From Bacteroidales bacterium (GTDB taxonomy: Bacteria; Bacteroidota; Bacteroidia; Bacteroidales; Muribaculaceae), in assembly GCA_004553485.1 (NCBI GenBank), contig SFLG01000032.1, positions 1 to 21,143 of the forward strand: a DNA stretch of 21,143 nt, read 5' to 3'. The position numbers were made by a program, and so were the translations under genes. Below are positions 15,343 to 21,143 of this stretch, in pieces. How positions within the stretch are numbered: the first letter of the stretch is position 1; each line of letters starts with the position of its first letter. The notes below the pieces were generated by a model. The model searched no databases. It had not been told where the DNA came from and was given only the letters and a program-made list of their open reading frames with translations.

Positions 15343-15579
15343 TCCCCGCCCTTTTCACCTATATATAATTAACATACCTCAGCCCCGACCCTCCGCCGTA
15401 ACCAACTGCCCCTAAGTCACTTACCCAAAAACATGTTATACAACATATTTTGTATTTTTCACCTTTTCTAACACCCCATACGGGCAATCCCATTTCCCAC
15501 AATAGTTAAATTTAAATAAATATCGTATCAGCAGCCCGCTCCCCCACCCCATTCCACAACTCCCCTCTATTTTTTATCG
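15343..15579. other. AT-rich spacer without recognisable gene
   Basis: This stretch holds runs such as TATATATAATTAACATA and a block near 15440-15525 rich in A and T. No ORF with coding character, RNA gene or exact promoter was found. It separates the ndk promoter from the repeat tract. Confidence 0.5.
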
Positions 15580-15616
15580 CAGTCGGTGCGAAGAACTGTG
15601 GGATTTTATTGAAACA
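15580..15616. repeat. 37-bp direct repeat, copy 1
   Basis: Begins CAGTCGGTGCGAAGAACTG and ends in TTTTATTGAAACA. It recurs with two base changes at 15723-15759, 143 nt downstream. After this copy the sequence continues in the forward orientation of the 234-bp unit tail (CAGTTCCGTGTCC). Confidence 0.75.
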
Positions 15617-15722
15617 GTTCCGTGTCCAAAAAATCCTTCCATTCTCTTTACGCGCGGCCCTACCACCCAGCCCTACGCGACAAACGCGCGACCCACGCCA
15701 CCCAAACCTCCGCAATAAAAAA

Positions 15723-15759
15723 CAGTCGGTGAGAAGAACTGTGGGATTTTATTGAGACA
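15723..15759. repeat. 37-bp direct repeat, copy 2
   Basis: Two differences from the copy at 15580. After this copy the sequence runs into the inverted orientation of the 234-bp unit (GACACGGAACT), so the repeat sits at a join between opposite orientations. Confidence 0.75.
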
Positions 15760-15935
15760 CGGAACTCATTGCCAAATTCGCTGCGCTCTTTGTCGGCGCT
15801 GAACGGACGGAAATTCACGAAACAATTTATTTTGCCGAGCCAACACTAAGCAGTGATGGGCGCTGCACAAGGACGGGCATCCATAGGCGCTGCGCGCATG
15901 GATGCGCCACGGAACCGGCGGAACGCGACCCCAAT
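15756..15935 (-). repeat. Inverted copy of the 234-bp repeat unit
   Basis: The reverse complement aligns with 16240-16395 and 16474-16630. It shares the TTCCGTCCGTTCAGCGCC block, the AAAGAGCGCAGCGAATTTG block and the core hairpin GCATCCAT...ATGGATGC (15877-15905). It is more diverged from the two direct copies than they are from each other. Confidence 0.75.
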
Positions 15936-15965
15936 GTGCGGCCGATGCCGCCGCCGGGAGTTAGA

Positions 15966-16170
15966 CGACCGCAAGATGCGGTCCCACCATAGGCACAGTG
16001 CGGCTGATGCCGCAGCCGCAAGTATTGGTGCCTCCGGCACAGTATTGGCAAACCATGGGTTTGCGGTATTGGCAGGTCTTCGACCTGCGGTATTGGCAAG
16101 CCTTATGGCTCGCAGTGAGGTTTACTGCACTTAGCAGGTCAAATACTTACTGCCGGCCCCAGGCCGGCAC
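15966..16170. repeat. Array of small hairpins, locus 3
   Basis: Successive hairpins: GACCGCA-AGA-TGCGGTC (15967-15983), an 8-bp stem TGCGGCTG/CAGCCGCA (15999-16020), GTGCC-TCC-GGCAC (16028-16040), GCAAACC-ATG-GGTTTGC (16048-16064), GCAGGTC-TTC-GACCTGC (16072-16088), an imperfect one with AGCC/GGCT (16088-16112), and TGCCGGCC-CCA-GGCCGGCA (16151-16169). From 16040 to 16112 they form 24, 24 and 25-nt tandem units starting C(A/G)GTATTGGCA, as at locus 1. Confidence 0.75.
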
Positions 16171-16197
16171 ACACCGCGCCATCGACGCCCATACCGC

Positions 16198-16431
16198 CAT
16201 TCCAAACCTCCGCGACAAAAGCGCCGGGCTTCAAGACTCGCGTTCCGTCGGTTCCGTGATGCATCCATGCGCGCAGCGCCTATGGATGCCGGTGCCTCGT
16301 TCCCAGACAAAGCCCCCCAAAAATCTATTCCGTGAACTTCCGTCCGTTCAGCGCCCACAAAGAGCGCAGCGAATTTGAAACAGTTCCGTGTCCAAAAAAA
16401 ATCCCTCCATTCTTTTTACCCTCCGCGCCAT
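16198..16431 (+). repeat. 234-bp tandem repeat unit, copy 1
   Basis: Aligned with 16432-16653 at a constant offset of 234 nt, with mostly single-base differences. It contains the core hairpin GCATCCAT/ATGGATGC (16261-16289) and ends with AACAGTTCCGTGTCC, A8, and TCCCTCCATTC. Confidence 0.85.
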
Positions 16432-16653
16432 TTCCCAAACCCTCCGCGGCAAGGGCGCCGGCCTTATGGACTCGCGTTCAGTCGGTTCCGTGATGCATCC
16501 ATGCGCGCAGCGCCTATGGATGCCGGTGCCTTGTTCCCAAACAAAGCCCGCAAAAATATGTTCCGTGAACTTCCGTCCGTTCAGTGCCTACAAAGAGCGC
16601 AGCGAATTTGAAACAGTTCCGTGTCCAAAAAAAATCCCTCCATTCTTTTTACG
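16432..16653 (+). repeat. 234-bp tandem repeat unit, copy 2
   Basis: Second direct copy, with its core hairpin at 16495-16523. Past its end, 16654-16700 resembles the stretch after 15652 (CCCTACGCGACAAACGCGCG), indicating that a partial third direct copy exists at about 15612-15680. Confidence 0.85.
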
Positions 16654-16808
16654 CTAGGCCCCACCACCCCAACCCTACGCGACAAACGCGCGGCACTGCC
16701 GCACGGAGCCACCGCGGCAAAAGCCGCGCCACTTCAGGCGACGCAAAATTAGCCCGAACACATTTTTTGACGTTTTGCTGAAGGCCTGCAATTTTTTTTG
16801 GCGATTTT

Positions 16809-16840
16809 GTTGCGTATGTCGTTACCAATCGTTATTTTTG
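16809..16840 (+). promoter_or_regulatory. Possible promoter of the large secreted protein gene
   Basis: GTTG (16809-16812), a 20-nt spacer and TATTTTTG (16833-16840): the -7 box is exact, the -33 box has one mismatch. Transcription from near 16847 would give a leader of about 255 nt. Confidence 0.45.
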
Positions 16841-16854
16841 CACAATAAAAACGC

Positions 16855-16899
16855 GTGACGAGCCTACCTCGCAAGGCTAATCATTTTCTAATCCGTCAC
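16855..16899 (+). promoter_or_regulatory. Folded element in the long 5' leader
   Basis: GTGACG (16855-16860) pairs with CGTCAC (16894-16899) and encloses AGCCT (16861-16865) paired with AGGCT (16874-16878), directly stacked. Three 9-bp units CTGAAAAAC-like follow near 16950-16975. No known riboswitch is recognised. Confidence 0.25.
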
Positions 16900-17101
16900 A
16901 AAAACCGCCACACATCGGCCTTTGCGGCCCCTCACATAAACCGAACACAACCGAAAAACTGAAAAACTGAAAAACCGACCGTGCGGGCCTCCCGGCCAAG
17001 AGGGACCGGGCCACCACACCCCGCCAAGCCAAATCTTTTAGCATCCCAACAACCACTTTTTTTGAAAAACAAATCTAATAAATAACTAAAACCTTAACTT
17101 T

Positions 17102-18445
17102 ATGCACTTTAAATCTCTACACAACTTTTTGCTGATAGTCCTATGCACCATCGGCATCGGTTTTGCCAGTGCCCCGCCAGCCGCGGCAACAATTACGCTG
17201 ACCAATCTCAACACCGGCAAGGTGTTGACCGGCACAACCACTGGAGACGGTCCTTTCGCCTCCGGATTCGGTGCAGTTACCCAAGGTACAAGCGGTATTG
17301 TTGTCAACGGTGATTATACCAATAATGGCTGTTTAAGAGTCGATGTCAAGGTTGACAAAGGCGGTGCCACCGGCAGTGTCAAACCCGCAATGACTATTAT
17401 GGCCAATGGCGGCAACTCCAGCCTCATCAATGAGTTAAAAGTTCACCGCATTGCCAGCGATGCAACGTCAGAGACTTTTGCGCTCTACTACATCCCTGCG
17501 AACAAAACAGAAAACGGCTCGCGTGTCAAGTATACATTTACATGCGGCGGTGAAAGTGCCTGGTTCCGTCTAGGCCCAACTTTTATCGATACGAGCAAAA
17601 AGAGCTCGGTAACGCCCGTTCTCAAGGGCACAGATGCCCTTGGCGGCTCGGGCACCATCGCACTCTCCAGCAATACGTTCGACCTCAACGCCATCAAAAC
17701 CGATAACGACTGGAAGACCAACGGCAAGCTCGTGCGCGAGCTGACTGTTACCGGCACCAATGTCACCGGCAACATCACCCTGACCATCTCGCCCGCAGGC
17801 AATGGCCTGTCCGTCTCTCCCACCACCTTGCCCGCCGCCGGCGGCAAGGTCACCATCACCTACAAGCCCCAGACAGGCAATGCTGTACACACCAACCCCT
17901 ACCCCGTTCTCTACGTAAAGGCTGACAACGCAACCACTCAGTCCGCTGAACTAAGAACCACTTGGGACGGCTCAACCCACACCGAGGGCGTTACCACCGT
18001 GCCCACTATCCCCGCCGGCACCTTCGACCCCGACATCTACGAGTGCAAGACCTTCACGGGCCGCACCACCGTCTCGCTGCGCTGGGAGCTCAAGAACCCC
18101 GACAAAATCGAGCTCAAATCATACTCGCAGAGCGTTATCAATTCAGAGTTAGATGCAACCACAAAAGCCCGGATGATTGCCTGGAATGAGGCCTACGACA
18201 AGTACACCGCCATGACATACACCCTGTTCCGCGACGGCAAAGAAATCGTCTCGGGCCTCGACATCACCTCGTATGTTGACATGAACGTCCCCGTTGGCGA
18301 GCACAAATATTATGTTGTTACCCACTACAGAAACGGCACCAGAACCGCCAGCTCGGCAGAACAGACCGTCACGGTCGAGCGCGACATGGCCATCACCAAC
18401 TACGTCCTCGAAGAAATCTACAACTACCCCATCGTCGACGGATGA
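17102..18445 (+). CDS. Large T9SS-secreted protein, N-terminal part (frame broken at 18443)
   Basis: 447 residues before a TGA. Residues 1 to about 29 form a signal peptide (FLLIVLCTIGIGFASA). Next come a beta-rich region, an Ig/BACON-like segment (about 190-300, with LSVSPTTLPAAGGKVTITYK) and a fibronectin III-like segment (about 320-435, with FRDGKEIVSGLDITSYVD and GEHKYYVVTHYRNG). The TGA appears to result from one extra G: reading through with that base removed gives PIVDDDAGVNREGF and joins smoothly to a 900-codon frame that stays open to the window end. The whole gene is thus one exported, probably cell-surface or extracellular protein. No enzyme motif is recognised. It stands alone behind 1.9 kb of repeat DNA with a long leader. 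Confidence 0.75.
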   Translation: MHFKSLHNFLLIVLCTIGIGFASAPPAAATITLTNLNTGKVLTGTTTGDGPFASGFGAVTQGTSGIVVNGDYTNNGCLRVDVKVDKGGATGSVKPAMTIMANGGNSSLINELKVHRIASDATSETFALYYIPANKTENGSRVKYTFTCGGESAWFRLGPTFIDTSKKSSVTPVLKGTDALGGSGTIALSSNTFDLNAIKTDNDWKTNGKLVRELTVTGTNVTGNITLTISPAGNGLSVSPTTLPAAGGKVTITYKPQTGNAVHTNPYPVLYVKADNATTQSAELRTTWDGSTHTEGVTTVPTIPAGTFDPDIYECKTFTGRTTVSLRWELKNPDKIELKSYSQSVINSELDATTKARMIAWNEAYDKYTAMTYTLFRDGKEIVSGLDITSYVDMNVPVGEHKYYVVTHYRNGTRTASSAEQTVTVERDMAITNYVLEEIYNYPIVDG

Positions 18446-21143
18446 CGATGCCGGCGTCAACCGCGAAGGCTTCCTCTACAAATATAACTTTGACGGTAAA
18501 GGCGACCCCATCGATCCCAACCAGGGTGTAGCCAGCGGCGCCCCCGGCGACGGTGTGCGTCAGGGTGTATTCTGCAACGGTTTATGGTACATCGCCATGG
18601 TTTCGAACCGCCAGGCTGAAAAATGGGTTGACCCCAAAGGTGAAGACTTGACCGACAGAAAAGCCAACGCCCTCGGTTATGCTGCCAAAGAGTACCCCTC
18701 CGACGAAGTAGGTCACATCCTCACTATTACAGCCGACGGCATCAACAATAACCCCCTCAAAATAAGATCAGAACTCAGAACACTGTCCAACCAGTCGCTG
18801 GCAGTTATCCCAAATACAACAAACAAATGGAGTCCCTACCTCTATTTCCGTGGCTACAACGGCAATCCCGGCGACAAAAACGCCAGCGATAAGATTTCGG
18901 TTAAAGACGGTGAGCGTTATTTCCAGACTATCACCGATCTCGGTGGTTGCTTCGCCTACAAACAGACCAAGCACTGGGCTGCTTCCGGCGATATCAAGAC
19001 CGAGGCCGACGCCCACAAGGACATTGCACAGTACTACCGCACCCACTATATGGCTGCCCGCGGTAAAGTGGAAGAAGGCACCGGCAAGCTGTGCTTCGCA
19101 ATGAACATGAGCCACGACGCTTACATCGTAGACCTCGACAAAAGCGGCAACCCGACTGCCTACCACAAGATTACCGCTCCCACCACCGCCATTACTGCCG
19201 CAGGCAAAACCGTCGACATCGACGCCGGTTCCGAGAACTACATCTTCCCCGTCGAGGGCGAGCCCAACAAGTACATCCACGTGATGCGCTCGAGCGGTAT
19301 CTTCCTTGTTGACGTCACCGACATCAACAACCCCGTATATACCCTCATCTCCTCAGACCAGTCCGAGGTAACCTCGGCTTCCGGTCTGACCTTCACCCTC
19401 AAGAACACCATGGACGGCTCGACCGACCTGTTCTACATCCACGGTACTTCGATATACTCCAACAACTCCGGCCACTTCCGCATCGACATGCCCCAGCGCA
19501 CCATGAACGACGGCAAGTACACCGGCGACATCCACACCGCCAACTTCAGCAACATGGTGCCCATGGCCTCGAAGCTGCAGGACGCCATCCCCGGTTTTAT
19601 TGCCGGTAACTCGAACGGTATGTGGTTCGGCACCAAAGACGACACCGAAGACGGCATCGCCGTCAAGTACATCTACCAGTACGTCCCCGGTGTACGCTTT
19701 GCCAAGTACAAATTCTATCCCGTTCAGGCCTTCCCGCCCGCACGGCCTACCATTGATGTTGTAATCCGCCACGACGACCCCGCCAAGGACAACACCCCCC
19801 ATATGGCCGACGACATCACCCACTTCGACATCGCATACTCGTGGAAGCGTCCCGCCAACTTCGGCTCTCTGTCAGGCGCAGCCTTGAACTTCAAGATTGA
19901 CGGATACAACGCCGAACTGCTCGACCCCAACGGCCACGTTATCGAAACTCGCTACGTTGCCGCCCAGGCCGGCGAGGACGACAACACCGTCTACGGTCCC
20001 TTCTACTACAACCAGCACCAGCCTGCTGCTACCGGTGGCAAGCTCGACTTCAGCTCGTACAATCCCGAAACTGCCGGTCAGGCACATATCTACGACGTTC
20101 ACGATGGCAAATACACCATCCGTGTTACCCCCGTCTACGTTTCGACAAGCGACACCAGCCGCAAGTACACCGGCGAGAACGGTCTTGCTCAGGACGCTAC
20201 CGACTACACTCCGGAAATCCTGAACATCCGCGCCAAGCTGTTCCAGTCTAAGGATACCCCCAACCTCTACCGTGTCGACATCGACTTCAACCGCGCTCCC
20301 CGTCACGATGAAGAGACAAGCTTCGCTAATCCCGGTGGTAAGGAATACACTTTCTACAACGGTGACGGAAATGTTGTCAACCACAAGCTTGCCGAGCCCG
20401 CTTCGCGCTTCAAACTCGAGGTAAGTAAGAACGGTGGCACCACCTGGCAGGCTATCGACAACCTGCGCGTATTCTACGACGGTAATATTCTCATCAACGA
20501 GAAGAACCCCACCGAAGTGGCTGAAATCGATATAATCAACGCCAACATCAACAAGCACGGTGGTGTGCCTCACTCGGGCACTCACAATGGCTTCATCAAG
20601 CACGACTACAACTTCGGCGGCAACTTCACCAACCGTAGCACCCGCGCCGGCGTCAAGGCCCGCGCTGCCCGTCAGCTCGACACCTACGGCGACAAGATGT
20701 ACGTCCAGGAGGCTATCGCACACCTCTACGGCGACGTCAGCACCGTTAACCAGACTATTCTCGATAAGGAGAAGGAGAACGGCGCCTTCCAGGCCGTGGC
20801 CTACCACATGGTAGACGGCTCGAAGGAGGATGTCTCGAACATCCGCAACTGGATGTATCGCGCAACGGCTCTCTATGCCGACAACCAGCCCTACGCTTCG
20901 ATCAAGCGCAGCGCCTCGGTAGAGACGACTCTCGGCGATCCCACCACCACCGGTGTTGAGGACGCTATCGCCGACGCCGCAGAGGGCGTACACATCTGGC
21001 CTGTTCCCGCCGAGAGCGAGCTGCACATCGCAGCCGGCGAGGCTATCGAGTCGGTCAGCATCTACAACATCAGCGGTTCGTGCGTGGCCTCGTTCAAGGG
21101 CAACGGCGACACCACGATGACTGTCAGCGTTGACAACCTGGCC
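18444..21143 (+). CDS. Large T9SS-secreted protein, C-terminal part with sorting domain (runs off the window)
   Basis: 900 open codons, frame +1 relative to the upstream part, with no ATG for about 150 nt, which argues that it is the same gene rather than a second one. Early blocks such as GVFCNGLWYIAMVSN, KLCFAMNMSHDAYIVDL and KYIHVMRSSGIFLVDV look like repeated beta-sheet blades, suggesting a propeller (inference). Later parts hold beta-sandwich-like segments. The final 55 residues (HIWPVPAESELHIAAG, then VSIYNISGSCVASFKGN and VSVDNLA) match the type A sorting domain of the type IX secretion system, cut off just before its end. Either the gene is inactivated or the extra base is a sequencing error. 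Confidence 0.75.

Noticed and set aside
15966..16170. Possible CRISPR array
   Set aside because: The spacing units are only 24 nt, the variable parts are self-complementary rather than foreign spacers, and no cas genes are present.
15998..16781. Short plus-strand frames in the repeat tract with phrases like FRDASMRAAPMDAG
   Set aside because: The same phrases recur in several frames and on both strands because the DNA is repeated; there is no promoter or coding bias.

Overview
The window looks like a chromosomal segment of a GC-rich gut-type Bacteroidales bacterium, possibly Muribaculaceae or a relative. The family is an inference and not certain. Supporting signs are Bacteroidetes-type promoters (TTTG, 19-20 nt spacer, TAnnTTTG), almost no Shine-Dalgarno sequences, a DUF2027/Smr protein, a PorT-like barrel, and a large secreted protein ending in a type IX secretion (T9SS) sorting domain. 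Most genes lie on the minus strand; only the zinc-transport pair and the last large gene are on the plus strand. No tRNA, rRNA, CRISPR array or transposase gene was seen.

Layout. 1-322: a minus-strand promoter firing out of the left edge, an array of small hairpins, and the terminator of the waaA operon. 323-3256: gltX then waaA (Kdo transferase for lipid A core), 15 nt apart, read leftward. 3257-3590: a spacer with a candidate 31-codon ORF. 3591-4784: an iron-type alcohol dehydrogenase. 4928-9204: bioF, bioA, a small outer-membrane barrel and a YitT-family membrane protein, all leftward; bioA-bioF-barrel are within 1-21 nt of each other. 9211-9446: a divergent control region with a perfect -7 box on each strand and a 7-1-7 near-palindrome. 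9447-11031: a ZnuA-like lipoprotein and a ZnuC-like ATPase overlapping by 23 nt, without a permease gene. 11083-11844: a flavodoxin/ferredoxin fusion (EFR1 type), converging on znuC across a 12-bp hairpin. 11979-13217: a DUF2027-Smr protein. 13218-13685: a 15-bp tandem array with two hairpin cassettes. 13686-15215: an M23/LysM peptidase and ndk, the latter with a textbook promoter.

15216-17101 is a 1.9-kb gene-free tract with a 234-bp tandem duplication, an inverted copy of the same unit, and a run of tri-loop hairpins whose sequence is shared with positions 136-225 and 11043-11088. 17102-21143 is one very large secreted T9SS cargo gene, broken into two frames by an apparent one-base insertion near 18440 and cut off by the window end.

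Metabolically the genes are mostly housekeeping: tRNA charging, LPS core, nucleotide balance, biotin, zinc uptake and wall remodelling. The unexplained material is the repeat DNA. The hairpin family, with stems that differ in sequence yet stay paired, is the best candidate for something undescribed.
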